A stretch of 45,515 nt of DNA from Wenzhouxiangella sp. (GTDB lineage: Bacteria > Pseudomonadota > Gammaproteobacteria > Xanthomonadales > Wenzhouxiangellaceae): contig SKXY01000076.1 of NCBI GenBank assembly GCA_007128175.1, positions 1 to 45,515 on the forward strand. Reading direction: 5' to 3'. Below the pieces are notes generated by a model. That model did not search any database, was not told where the DNA came from, and saw only the letters and a list, made by a program, of their open reading frames with translations. A program made the position numbers and the translations under genes. This document shows, piece by piece, positions 7,090 through 15,649 of the stretch (the first letter of the stretch is position 1; the number at the start of each line of letters is the position of its first letter).

Positions 7090-8598
7090 ATGGGACTGGC
7101 CACCATTCATTCACGGGCCGCCGTCGGCATCGACGCGCCTGAAGTGACCGTCGAGGTCAACCTGTCGCCGGGGTTGCCGCTGTTCGGTATCGTCGGCTTG
7201 CCGGAAACCGCCGTTAGGGAGAGCAAGGACCGGGTGCGCGCAGCCATTCGCAACTGTGAGTTCAAGCTACCTTCCTGGCGCACCACGGTATCGCTGGCGC
7301 CGGCCGATCTGCCCAAGGAAGGCGGGCGTTTCGATTTGCCGATTGCTGTCGGCGTGCTGGTCGCCTCCGGGCAGATCGAGGCCAGCGATCTGGATGACTG
7401 GGAGTTTCTTGGCGAGCTGTCGCTGACCGGGCGTTTGCGCGCAGTCAAGGGGGCGTTGCCGGCTATCATTCGCGCCCGCGACGCCGGGCGCAAGATGGTG
7501 CTGCCGCGCGCCAGCGCCGAGGAAGCCGGGCTGGTGGGGAATGCCCGGGTGTTCCTGGCCGAGTCGCTGGCCGAGGTGGCCGCGGCACTCAACGGTCACC
7601 AGTCGCTGCCGCGTGCTGAACCCGTCGCGAGCGAAGTCGAATTCACCGGCCCCGACCTGGTCGATGTGCTCGGCCAGCACCGTGCCCGTCGCGCACTGGA
7701 AATCTGCGCTGCCGGCGGCCACAATCTCCTGTTGATCGGCCCGCCGGGCACCGGCAAGACTTTGCTGGCCTCCAGGCTCCCCGGCATTCTGCCACCGATG
7801 GAAGAACACGAGGCGCTGGAAGCAGCGGCAGTGGCTTCCGTGGCCGGACTGGGCCTGGACCCGGCCACCTGGAAACAGCGCCGCTTCCGCACGCCGCATC
7901 ACACTGCTTCCGGCGTGGCCTTGGTCGGTGGGGGCTCGAAGCCCCGTCCCGGCGAGATCTCTCTGGCCCACGCGGGCGTGCTCTTTTTGGATGAACTGCC
8001 CGAGTATTCCAGGCATGTGCTGGAAGTGTTGCGCGAGCCGCTGGAATCGGGTCGGGTGGTGATTTCGCGCGCGGCGGTTCAGGCGGAATTTCCGGCTGAT
8101 TTTCAGCTTGTTGCGGCGATGAACCCTTGCCCGTGCGGCTATGAGGGCGATCCGTCAGGGCGCTGCGGGTGCACGCCCGACCAGATCCAGCGTTACCGGG
8201 ACCGGATTTCCGGACCGTTGCTCGACCGCATCGACCTGCATGTGGAAGTGCCGCGCCAGTCGCTCAAGGATCTGCCGTCCGGCGAGCCCACTTCGAAGGT
8301 GCGTGAACGGGTGATGACCGCTCGCGAGATCCAGGCGACACGCGGAACGGTCAATGCGCGGCTGAATGTCGGCGGCATCCGCGACCATTGCGCGCTCGAC
8401 CCCAAGCTCTCGAACCTGCTCGAACAGGCCTGCGAACGCCTCCAACTATCGGCCCGCGCCCACCACCGCATCCTGCGCGTGGCGCGCACCATCGCCGACC
8501 TCGACGGCAGGGAGAAGATCGAGACGGCACACCTGACCGAGGCCATCGGCTATCGCCAGCTCGACCGACGCAGCAGCACCTTGGCACGCACAGCGTAG
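7090..8598 (+). CDS. comM: ComM/YifB AAA+ helicase of natural transformation
   Basis: At 502 residues this is the normal length of the YifB/ComM family (Mg-chelatase-like AAA+ proteins). The N-terminal Lon-like domain covers about residues 1-170 ([24 protein letters not shown]). The AAA+ module follows, with Walker A GPPGTGKT at 217-224, Walker B VLFLDE at 297-302, and a Cys cluster (CPCGYEG ... CGC) that probably binds zinc. The C-terminal Mg-chelatase domain contains [14 protein letters not shown]. Family knowledge: ComM is a hexameric helicase that extends branch migration of incoming single-stranded DNA. The gene appears single, with no strong ribosome site before the ATG. A degraded second piece of comM lies upstream at 4926. 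Confidence 0.95.
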   Translation: MGLATIHSRAAVGIDAPEVTVEVNLSPGLPLFGIVGLPETAVRESKDRVRAAIRNCEFKLPSWRTTVSLAPADLPKEGGRFDLPIAVGVLVASGQIEASDLDDWEFLGELSLTGRLRAVKGALPAIIRARDAGRKMVLPRASAEEAGLVGNARVFLAESLAEVAAALNGHQSLPRAEPVASEVEFTGPDLVDVLGQHRARRALEICAAGGHNLLLIGPPGTGKTLLASRLPGILPPMEEHEALEAAAVASVAGLGLDPATWKQRRFRTPHHTASGVALVGGGSKPRPGEISLAHAGVLFLDELPEYSRHVLEVLREPLESGRVVISRAAVQAEFPADFQLVAAMNPCPCGYEGDPSGRCGCTPDQIQRYRDRISGPLLDRIDLHVEVPRQSLKDLPSGEPTSKVRERVMTAREIQATRGTVNARLNVGGIRDHCALDPKLSNLLEQACERLQLSARAHHRILRVARTIADLDGREKIETAHLTEAIGYRQLDRRSSTLARTA

Positions 8599-8656
8599 GG
8601 AGGCACTCCCACCGTTGCGGCATCTCGATTGCCAGTGAATTCCAATGGCTTGCGAC

Positions 8657-8872
8657 GCAGCGGGTGGTACCCCGTCGCCCGGGGCCGGAAAAGGCCAACG
8701 ACTCCAGCGGTCAATTCATGTCATGCCGGCGTTTGGTTGCCGACAAGATCATCACAGCGCCACTTCAAGAGCCAAGACTTCGACCAACCATTGGAGTGCT
8801 TGATTGAACGGATGGATTGGTGCCAGTTTCCGGGCCTTCTCCGCCCCCGGCCGAGGGGGCACCACCCGCTGC
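8657..8872. repeat. Long inverted-repeat element, copy A (after comM)
   Basis: A 40-base arm at 8657-8696 is complementary to 8833-8872 at 35 of 40 positions, enclosing 136 bases. The outer ends carry GCAGCGGGTGGT. Read on the minus strand, the interior has GGCAACCAAACGCCG at about 8741, aligned position for position with the cores of the elements at 35017 and 43496. No protein is encoded. It begins 58 bases after the comM stop and may act as a transcript end structure. Confidence 0.75.
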
Positions 8873-9033
8873 AGAACGCCGGAGGCGCGTCAAGACACCC
8901 CCACCCCCGTTTCGAACATTGGAATTTCGGTCATTCGGATTTGTTTGTGATTTGGTGCTTGGAAATTCGGACTCGAGAGCACAATCCATCACCCAAGCAT
9001 GAAACCGCTAAAGACTCCCTATCGGCATCCAGA
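8873..9033. other. Spacer with A+T-rich degenerate TTGGAATTT-like words
   Basis: Between 8920 and 8985 the words TTGGAATTTCGG, CATTCGGATTTG, TTTGTGATTTGG and TTGGAAATTCGG follow each other. This is a degenerate short repeat seen in intergenic DNA of various bacteria. No gene is supported. Confidence 0.3.
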
Positions 9034-9489
9034 TCAAAAGTCAGACAGCATATTGACGTTACGCACCAAACGCTTCTTTTCACGCTCGGCGCGATCGCGC
9101 AGGGACTTGAACAACTCGGTCTGTTCGGGGAGCGTGCTGGCCCGCTCCAGTTTGCCGAAGAACTCGCCGAACCATTCGGCCACGTCCAGTGCGGCGTCGA
9201 GCAGTTCGTTGGCGCTCACGTCGGGATGCTGCAGGGTGGCCAGGCGCTCGCGCACGACGTGGTCATCGAGATCGGCCGGTTCCCATTCTTTCAAGACGGC
9301 ATTGATCGAATCGCGCGAGTAGCCGTGCAGCGCCTCTGCCGACTTGTTTTCCATCGCCTCCAGGTATTCGAGCAGCAGGTGCGCCCTGGGATCGCTGACG
9401 TTGGCATCCAGCGCCTTGTAGGTTTCGCCCAGTTGATGATGCAGATGCTCGATGTAGGCGAGGATGTCGCGGGTTTCGCTGAGCTTCAT
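9034..9489 (-). CDS. Small all-helical protein, possibly ferritin-like
   Basis: Translation probably starts at ATG 9489, which has an excellent AAGGAGAAGG site. A longer frame to 9543 lacks one. The 151-residue product is predicted to be almost entirely helical: MKLSETRDILAYIEHLHHQL, then a segment with LLLEYLEAMENKSAEALHGY, a third around AEWFGEFFGKLE, and a basic C-terminal helix. The spacing of Glu and His residues over paired helices resembles small ferritin-like or rubrerythrin-like proteins, but a complete di-iron ExxH pair is not evident. It has no Cys and no signal peptide, so it should be cytoplasmic. It is last in the minus-strand group behind the aminotransferase. Function unknown. 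Confidence 0.6.
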   Translation of the reverse strand: MKLSETRDILAYIEHLHHQLGETYKALDANVSDPRAHLLLEYLEAMENKSAEALHGYSRDSINAVLKEWEPADLDDHVVRERLATLQHPDVSANELLDAALDVAEWFGEFFGKLERASTLPEQTELFKSLRDRAEREKKRLVRNVNMLSDF

Positions 9490-9566
9490 CGTCCCTTCTC
9501 CTTGAGTGTCGACATGGACAGTATAGGACCGAACCGCGCGCACCGGTGATGGCGATGATTCCCGAA

Positions 9567-10787
9567 TCAGCGCACCTTAGGACCACCACCGACCAGAATC
9601 TCGTCGACGGCGGCGAGTACCGCATCGGCCTCGTCGATGCGATTGGGCCAGTGCGGCGACAGGCGCAGCCAGCCGTCGGGGCTGGCGCTGGCGATACCGT
9701 GTCCAGCCAATGCCTGGGACCAGGCCGGGCCGGCGGCAGGGTCGTCGGTGCGTACGCTGAGAATGCCGGAGCGACCGTCGACCTCGCTCATTCGGGCACT
9801 GGCGAAACCGCGCTCGATGAGACCCGGCTCGACAGCCTCATGCCAGGCCTGGACATGTTCGAAGATACTGCCGACGCCAATGGCATCGATCAGTCCGACG
9901 CTGGCCTCCAGCCCGGCCGTGGCCAGGGTATGCGGCGTGCCGGACTCGACCATGCGCGCGGTGCTCAAAAGGGGTCGGTCGTAACGCAACTCACCCGGTG
10001 AACGGGTCAGGAAGGCGAAGGGATCCTCGTGACTGAGCCAGCCGGCGACGTTGGGCTCCAGGCGCGTGGCGGCCGCGTGGCGCGCGTAGAAGCAGCCCGT
10101 GCCCTCCGGCCCCATCAGCCACTTGTGGCTGCCGCAGGTCAGGTAGTCGATGGCGCAGGCCTCCACGTCAAGTGGCACCACGCCCATCGCCTGGATGGCA
10201 TCGACGAACAGTTCGCTGTCGTGACGGCGACACAACGCGCCGATGGCTTCCAGCGGCATGCGCTGGCCGGTTGTGAACTGGACGGCGCTGACGGCGACCA
10301 GGCGAATGCCGGCGCGCAGATGATCTTCCAGCTTTTCCAGTGCACCGGCCCGGTCGGTGCGGAAATCATCGGCATTCATCCACACCAGCTCCAGGCCCTC
10401 ACGCTGGGCGGCTTGCTGCCAGGGCGTGATGTTGGTCGGAAACTCGCCGTCGAACAACAGCACCCGGTCACCGCGCCGCCAGGGCAGGCCCAGCGCCACC
10501 GCAAGCACGCCGGCGGTGGTGTTGGCCACCAGTGCCAGGTCCTGCGCCGGCGCACCGATCAAGTCGGCCAGTTGCGCACGCAGTCGCTCACGCCGCTCGA
10601 CTTCTGTCGCGTAACAGCCCATGCCGTCGCGGGCGTACTGCGCCAGGCAGGCACTGACTGCATCGATGACCGGTTGCGACGGCGGCGAGAGTGATGCGTG
10701 ATTGGCGTAAACACGCGTGGCCAGCTCGGGAAACAAATTCCGGCTGCCCAGACTCGGCAGATTTACGGGATCGCCGGCAGCCGCCAT
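9567..10787 (-). CDS. Class V aminotransferase-fold PLP enzyme
   Basis: The 406-residue length and motifs fit fold-type I class V enzymes (cysteine desulfurase, isopenicillin N epimerase and kynureninase relatives). These are the start ANHASLSPPSQPV, the cofactor-phosphate stretch VANTTAGVLAVALG near residue 90, the Asp-x-x-Gln contact FVDAIQAMG (Asp196, Gln199) that binds the pyridine ring, and SHKWLMGPEG with the Schiff-base Lys222. No desulfurase catalytic Cys loop is evident, so an amino-acid epimerase, lyase or aminotransferase role is more likely; the substrate cannot be named. Its ATG overlaps the stop of the upstream haem-domain gene (TAATG), indicating translational coupling. Confidence 0.85.
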   Translation of the reverse strand: MAAAGDPVNLPSLGSRNLFPELATRVYANHASLSPPSQPVIDAVSACLAQYARDGMGCYATEVERRERLRAQLADLIGAPAQDLALVANTTAGVLAVALGLPWRRGDRVLLFDGEFPTNITPWQQAAQREGLELVWMNADDFRTDRAGALEKLEDHLRAGIRLVAVSAVQFTTGQRMPLEAIGALCRRHDSELFVDAIQAMGVVPLDVEACAIDYLTCGSHKWLMGPEGTGCFYARHAAATRLEPNVAGWLSHEDPFAFLTRSPGELRYDRPLLSTARMVESGTPHTLATAGLEASVGLIDAIGVGSIFEHVQAWHEAVEPGLIERGFASARMSEVDGRSGILSVRTDDPAAGPAWSQALAGHGIASASPDGWLRLSPHWPNRIDEADAVLAAVDEILVGGGPKVR

Positions 10788-12133
10788 TACCGTTGCACCT
10801 CCTCGGGCAGTTCACCATCGCGTTCCAGCGCCTGTATCCACTCGATCAGCTCGTCGAGCGGATGCAGTTCGGCGACGTCACGGATACCAATAGGCGTGGT
10901 CTCGATCAAGGGCTGTCCGGGATGGTCCTGCCCGTGCAGCCACTGCCAGGTGACCTGGCCGGGATAGAAGACGGGCACGTCGGTATAGCTGACTTCAGCC
11001 GCGTCCAGATCGCCCTCGACCCGGCGAGCAACCAGTTCGGGTTTATTCCCCTCCGCGGTGTTTTCACTGCCGTCGTCAAGGTAAAGCGTCAGTGGCAGCG
11101 ATACCCGGTGCCAGCGGGCGCCGTAGCCGCCGGCATGCACGGCAAACGCCACGCTGTAGCGACCGCCCGGTTTCAGCATCTTGCTGTCGAGCGCATCGGG
11201 CGCTTCCAGGGAGCGTGTCAGTGCAATCCGCCAGGCACCGTCGCGGTAGTTTCCCGACGCGTCGATGGCGCCGCGGCTGCCGGAAGGCTCGCGCAGGAAG
11301 CGCTGCGGAATGACGTCGCCTTCCTGCCAGTCTTGGCTGGCGCCGAAGGGCACGGCGTTGTCCTCGCTCAAGTAATAAGGGTCGTCCTGGCTGTAGCCCT
11401 GCTCGATCAGCCGTTCCCACTCCAGCGCATGGAAACCGGTCTGGTCCGGGTCGAACATCCAGGCCGGCTGCCCGGTGTCGTCATCCCAGTTGGTGGTGTA
11501 CATGCCTCGGCCGTCGGCCGATAGGCGGTAGTGCAGTACCAGGCCGTTGTCGGCCTTGCCGACCGGGTGGGAACGATGTGCCCGCCACTGCCACAGGTCG
11601 AGGAACTCCCCGCGCTCGCGCATCTCGGCCAGCTCCTCTTCGGAACGGGTCTTATCCCAGGCCGCCTCGCTGCGATCTCCGCGGCGGGTATCGGGCAGGT
11701 ACTTGCGCACGTCGCTGCGTCCCATGGTCTCGCCGAGCAGCGGATGATCGGTGACGGCTTCGGTATCGGCGGCCGAGTCCAGCGTGCGCATGCCCTCGTG
11801 CGCGGTCATGAAGCCGCCGAAGCGGGAGAAATCCTCGACCGTACCGTCATCGAGCAGCATGGAAATGCGGTCCTCGTAGAGCCCGTGCGGATCGGGTCCG
11901 GGGCCGCCGGAACCATGACGCACCCACTCGCCATCGGTGTAGCGCCAGACCTGGTGATACCAGGAGGGTGAATCGGTCTCGAAGCGGTAGCGGATCTGCA
12001 CGGCCTCGTCGTTGTAGAGCACGGCCACGCCAAGCCTGGTGATCTCGCCGGCGTCATCCGGAATGGCCGCCGCCTGCATGCCGGCGGCCAGCAGCAGGAC
12101 GGCCGATAGGAGAACAGAGGAGATAGGTTGCAT
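10787..12133 (-). CDS. Periplasmic EB_dh-type haem-binding domain protein
   Basis: A 448-residue protein with a signal peptide ending near MQAAA (residues 17-22). The first half resembles the ethylbenzene-dehydrogenase gamma-subunit-like haem domain: a beta-sandwich pattern with WYHQVWRYTDGEWVRHG, DRISMLLDDG and FSRFGGFMTAHEGMR, where Met and His/Lys are candidate haem ligands. The second half has GAWRIALTRSLE and a Gly/His segment, YSVAFAVHAGGYGARWHRVS, as in the same superfamily. Family knowledge: these domains hold b-type haem in periplasmic respiratory complexes or stand-alone cytochromes. It lies between a fetAB-like exporter and a PLP enzyme. Haem binding is inferred from similarity, not proven. 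Confidence 0.7.
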   Translation of the reverse strand: MQPISSVLLSAVLLLAAGMQAAAIPDDAGEITRLGVAVLYNDEAVQIRYRFETDSPSWYHQVWRYTDGEWVRHGSGGPGPDPHGLYEDRISMLLDDGTVEDFSRFGGFMTAHEGMRTLDSAADTEAVTDHPLLGETMGRSDVRKYLPDTRRGDRSEAAWDKTRSEEELAEMRERGEFLDLWQWRAHRSHPVGKADNGLVLHYRLSADGRGMYTTNWDDDTGQPAWMFDPDQTGFHALEWERLIEQGYSQDDPYYLSEDNAVPFGASQDWQEGDVIPQRFLREPSGSRGAIDASGNYRDGAWRIALTRSLEAPDALDSKMLKPGGRYSVAFAVHAGGYGARWHRVSLPLTLYLDDGSENTAEGNKPELVARRVEGDLDAAEVSYTDVPVFYPGQVTWQWLHGQDHPGQPLIETTPIGIRDVAELHPLDELIEWIQALERDGELPEEVQR

Positions 12134-12178
12134 GGTTTGTGAACTCGCCTGAGGGACTCGGAGCTTGATTCTAGCGCC

Positions 12179-12976
12179 CTAGTGCGCCTTCAACCGATCG
12201 ATGCGCAGCCGTTCGCGACCGTCGAACAGTCGTCGGCTGCCGGCACTGACCGCGAGGACGGTGCCGAAACCGGTGCCCACGGTGATGGTGAACATGATCA
12301 GGATCTGGTACTTGACGGCCAGCGCCGGTGGCGTGCCGGCAAGGATCTGGCCGGTCATCATGCCCGGCAGGCTGACGATGCCCGCTGCGGCCATGGCATT
12401 GATCATCGGCATCATGCCCGAGCGCATGGCCTCGCGCCGGAGATCGCCGATGGCCTGCTTCCAGTCCTGGCCCAGCATCAACCGGTTTTCGATGACCGCA
12501 CGCTGGCGCCAGGCCGATTCGGTCAGCCGGTCCAGGCTCAGCGCCACGCCGGTCATGGTGTTGCCCAGCAGCATGCCGAGCAGGGGAATGGCGTACTGCG
12601 GCGTGTACCAGGGCTCCGGGCCGATGATCGCAGCCAGGGTCAGCACAGTCACCGAAAAGGCGGAAACGAACATGGACACTGTGCCGATACCGAAGGCCCA
12701 GCCGCCGGTCAACCGGTACTTCTGGCGCGCCATGACCTCGCGACCGGCCACCAGCAGCATGACCAGCGCCATCAGCGCAATCCACGGCAGGGATCCGACC
12801 GTGAACAGCGCCTCAAGCACCAGGCCGATCAGGGCCAGTTGCACCATGGTACGCGCGGCGGCAATCAGCAAGGGGCGCCCGATGTCCAGTCGTGCCAGGT
12901 GCGTGCAGACAGCCAGCAAAAGCACCAGTGCGCCGGCCACCGCCAATTGCCACCATGAAAGCTCGATGATATCCAT
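12179..12976 (-). CDS. fetB: FetB/YbbM (UPF0014) ABC transporter permease
   Basis: A 265-residue integral membrane protein with about seven hydrophobic segments. The family signature lies in the middle: YAIPLLGMLLGNTMTGVALS, then ENRLMLGQDWKQAI and the Met-rich stretch RSGMMPMINAMAAAGIVSLPGMMTGQIL. Family knowledge: E. coli FetAB is reported to export iron and raise resistance to oxidative stress. The Met-rich loop is typical of the family and could contact metal. Its ATG overlaps the stop of the ATP-binding subunit gene by TGATG, so the two are one operon. Length is the normal 255-270 residues. Confidence 0.88.
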   Translation of the reverse strand: MDIIELSWWQLAVAGALVLLLAVCTHLARLDIGRPLLIAAARTMVQLALIGLVLEALFTVGSLPWIALMALVMLLVAGREVMARQKYRLTGGWAFGIGTVSMFVSAFSVTVLTLAAIIGPEPWYTPQYAIPLLGMLLGNTMTGVALSLDRLTESAWRQRAVIENRLMLGQDWKQAIGDLRREAMRSGMMPMINAMAAAGIVSLPGMMTGQILAGTPPALAVKYQILIMFTITVGTGFGTVLAVSAGSRRLFDGRERLRIDRLKAH

Positions 12977-13575
12977 CAGGCCGGCTCCAGGCAGCTTCCG
13001 CGAATGCTGTAGTGGCGGCCGCCCACTCTTTCGATCTGGCCGGCATCGTGAGCCACCCAGATCGCCGGCAAACCGTGCTGCCGGATCCAGTCAGTTATCC
13101 AGCGTTCCACCCTGCGGGTCGTCTCGTTGTCGAGATTGGCAGTGGGTTCGTCGAGCAGCAGGGCGAGTGGCCGACAGGACAGCGCGCGCAGCAGCGCCAG
13201 CCGCTGTTTCTCCCCGGACGACAGGCGCGCCACCGTCCAGCCCACGGCTTCCGCGGGCAGATCCAGCTCGGTCAGCGCCTCGGGCACGGGCCGGCAGAAA
13301 TGCTCGCCCACCGTGTCGGCCCACCACTGGCTTTCGGCCGGGACTAGCATGACCTGCCGCCGCCACTGGTGGGCGGTCATTGACTCCCGATCGACACTCC
13401 CCAGCAATACCCGACCGTCGTGGGGCTCCAGGTCGGCCACCGCGCGCAGCAGGCGCGACTTGCCCGACCCGGACGGTCCGGAAAGGCAGACGATCTCGCC
13501 GGGAGCGACTTCAAGGTCGACGTTGACCAGGCCGCCAACGCTCAATCCCTGCAGCTCGAGTCGGGCGAGTTGCAT
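12976..13575 (-). CDS. fetA: FetA/YbbL-like ABC transporter ATP-binding subunit
   Basis: From the preferred start ATG 13575 the protein is 199 residues, as usual for FetA. It shows Walker A (GPSGSGKS), the Q-loop region, the ABC signature LSSGEKQRLAL, Walker B ALLLDEPTANLD, and the switch His in WVAHD. ATG 13587 and the frame start at 13653 are alternatives; GGGGATGG before 13575 is the only ribosome-like site. It energises the FetB permease that follows. The small size and absence of a metal-specificity domain agree with a dedicated partner. It is divergent from tamA, with 163 bases between them. Confidence 0.85.
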   Translation of the reverse strand: MQLARLELQGLSVGGLVNVDLEVAPGEIVCLSGPSGSGKSRLLRAVADLEPHDGRVLLGSVDRESMTAHQWRRQVMLVPAESQWWADTVGEHFCRPVPEALTELDLPAEAVGWTVARLSSGEKQRLALLRALSCRPLALLLDEPTANLDNETTRRVERWITDWIRQHGLPAIWVAHDAGQIERVGGRHYSIRGSCLEPA

Positions 13576-13738
13576 GGCCATCCCCATGTCATTGATGTGC
13601 GGACACCGGGCCAGTGTATCCGCAACCGGCCTGCGTCCCATACGATTGGGCATACCCGTTCATGCACCGTTCACCCGGAAACGACCGGGGCAGTTACCAT
13701 AAGCGACAAGTGTCTGGCTTCTTTTCGAGTAGGTTCCC

Positions 13739-15649
13739 TTGCTCAGATTTTCACTGATCTGTTTTCTGGCCTTGAGTCTGTCGGTTGCCGCCCGTGCGGA
13801 TTCCGGCACTGTGGTCACCGAAATTTCCGGCGTCAGCGGGGAACTGCTGGAGAACGTTCGCATGAGCGTATCGCTGGTGCGGGCAGAAAACCTGGACGAA
13901 GTTTCCGTCTGGCGCCTGCGGCAGATGGCCACCGATGCGCGCGCCGAGGTCCGCGAGGCATTGCGGCCCTTCGGTTATTACCGTCCCAGGGTCGAGGTGC
14001 GTCTGGACGAGCCCGCAAGCGAGGGGGAACCCTGGCGTGCCGCACTGCAGATCGATCCGGGCCGGCCGGTGCGCGTGCATGCCGCGGATATCCGGATCAC
14101 CGGTGAGGGCGCCGATGATCCAGACATGCTGGAATGGCGCTCGGAGTGGCCACTGCCCGAAGAAGCCGTGTTGCGACACAGCGAATGGGAAAGTGCCTGG
14201 CGCGGCCTGGAACGCCTGGCCGAGCAACGCGGCTATTTCGATGGCCGCTTCACCAGCCGGCGAATCCAGGTTGATCCCGACCGCGGCCGGGCCGACCTGC
14301 GCCTGGTCTACGACACCGGCCCGCGCTACCGCTTCGGCACCTACCAGGTCGCTGATGCCGACTTCTCGGGCCGGCTGTTCAACCGCCTCACCATCATCGA
14401 AGCGGATGAACCCTACGATATCACCCGGGTCGACGAACAACGAGATGCGCTGGTGCGCTCGGGGCTTTTCCGGCGCGTCATCGTCGAGGAAAAGCGCGAC
14501 AGCGATGAACAAATCGTTGACCTCGACTACCAGCTCGAGACACGCCTGCCCAACACCTATCGCGCCACGGCGGGATTCGGTACCGATACCGGCGGACGCC
14601 TGCAACTGGGCTGGGAACGCCACTACCTGTCCCGCCGCGGCAACCGCCTTGACTCGGCCCTGGGCCTGCAGCAGCGCAACAATGAATTCGTGTTCCGATC
14701 GGAGTACCAGCATCCACGAGGCAGCACCCCGTCCGACTTCCTGACCGCCGGTGTGTTCCTCAGGCGTGAACAGGACAATTTCCGCTTCATCGACGAGAAC
14801 CGTCTCGAACCGGTGTTCGAGTCCTTCGAAGGCCGGCGCGAACAGTCTGAGGTCAGTTTCGGACGTCTGCAGGAGCGCGGCTGGCTGCCTGGCCAGTTTC
14901 AACCGATCGAAGAACGCATCAGTATATCGCTGCTGCACGAATCCTTCGACGCTTTCCGGGAAGCCCGCTTTTCCGAGGAGAACGACGCCCTGCTGGCCGC
15001 CAATCCCGACCTGGAGGAGTTCCTGCGCACCAGCACCGATACCCTGTCACTGGGCGCACGCTGGCGGCTGCCCAACATCAGCGGCAGCGGATTCCACACG
15101 CATGGACAGGTAATCCGTGCTCACATACTGGCTGCGCATGAGTCACTCGGCTCTCCGGTCAGCTTTACCCAAGGCTACATCGGCGGGCGCTGGCATCACC
15201 TGTTTGGCGATCGCCACAAGCTCCTGCTCCGAGGCGAAGCCGGCTATACCGAGGCCCGTACCCGGGAGCTTGACGTGGTGCTCGATGATCGTCAGCTTGA
15301 GTTGTCGCTGACCGAGCTGCCCGAGCGCTACCGCTTCAAGACCGGCGGTGACCGCAGCGTGCGCGGCTACGGCTTCGAGAACCTCAGCACCAACCGCAAT
15401 GGCGCCAATCATCTCATCGTCGGATCGGTCGAATACGAGTACCGCGTTGGCGAGAACTGGTCACTGGCCGCTTTCTATGATATCGGCAACGCCTTCAACG
15501 ACCTCGGCAATCCCAAACTGCGCCGTGGCGCAGGCGTTGGCTTCCGCTGGTATACCCTGATCGGGCCACTGCAGGTCGACATCGCTTCTCCATTCGACGA
15601 CCCGGATTCCTGGCGACTGCACTTCACCATCGGCACGCAACTGCTATGA
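13739..15649 (+). CDS. tamA: TamA, Omp85-family outer-membrane translocation subunit
   Basis: The gene starts with TTG at 13739, preceded by GAGTAGG, because the signal peptide MLRFSLICFLALSLSVAARA begins exactly there. The 636-residue protein has three N-terminal POTRA domains (about residues 25-260, with RYRFGTYQVAD marking the third) and a C-terminal 16-strand barrel. The barrel has the Omp85 loop motif VRGYGFENL (residues ~540) and ends with a beta-signal, WRLHFTIGTQLL. Family knowledge: TamA pairs with TamB to insert some outer-membrane proteins and to help phospholipid transport. The stop overlaps the tamB start by ATGA, so the two are translated together. Confidence 0.93.
   Translation: MLRFSLICFLALSLSVAARADSGTVVTEISGVSGELLENVRMSVSLVRAENLDEVSVWRLRQMATDARAEVREALRPFGYYRPRVEVRLDEPASEGEPWRAALQIDPGRPVRVHAADIRITGEGADDPDMLEWRSEWPLPEEAVLRHSEWESAWRGLERLAEQRGYFDGRFTSRRIQVDPDRGRADLRLVYDTGPRYRFGTYQVADADFSGRLFNRLTIIEADEPYDITRVDEQRDALVRSGLFRRVIVEEKRDSDEQIVDLDYQLETRLPNTYRATAGFGTDTGGRLQLGWERHYLSRRGNRLDSALGLQQRNNEFVFRSEYQHPRGSTPSDFLTAGVFLRREQDNFRFIDENRLEPVFESFEGRREQSEVSFGRLQERGWLPGQFQPIEERISISLLHESFDAFREARFSEENDALLAANPDLEEFLRTSTDTLSLGARWRLPNISGSGFHTHGQVIRAHILAAHESLGSPVSFTQGYIGGRWHHLFGDRHKLLLRGEAGYTEARTRELDVVLDDRQLELSLTELPERYRFKTGGDRSVRGYGFENLSTNRNGANHLIVGSVEYEYRVGENWSLAAFYDIGNAFNDLGNPKLRRGAGVGFRWYTLIGPLQVDIASPFDDPDSWRLHFTIGTQLL

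Noticed and set aside
13751-14938. Long open frame antisense to tamA
   Set aside because: Shadow frame caused by high GC; no ribosome site or domain, and the opposite strand encodes a clear Omp85 protein. The same applies to long antisense frames under ccoN (27450-29045), hemN (37789-39540), the M14 gene (40440-42797) and glnA (43922-45319).
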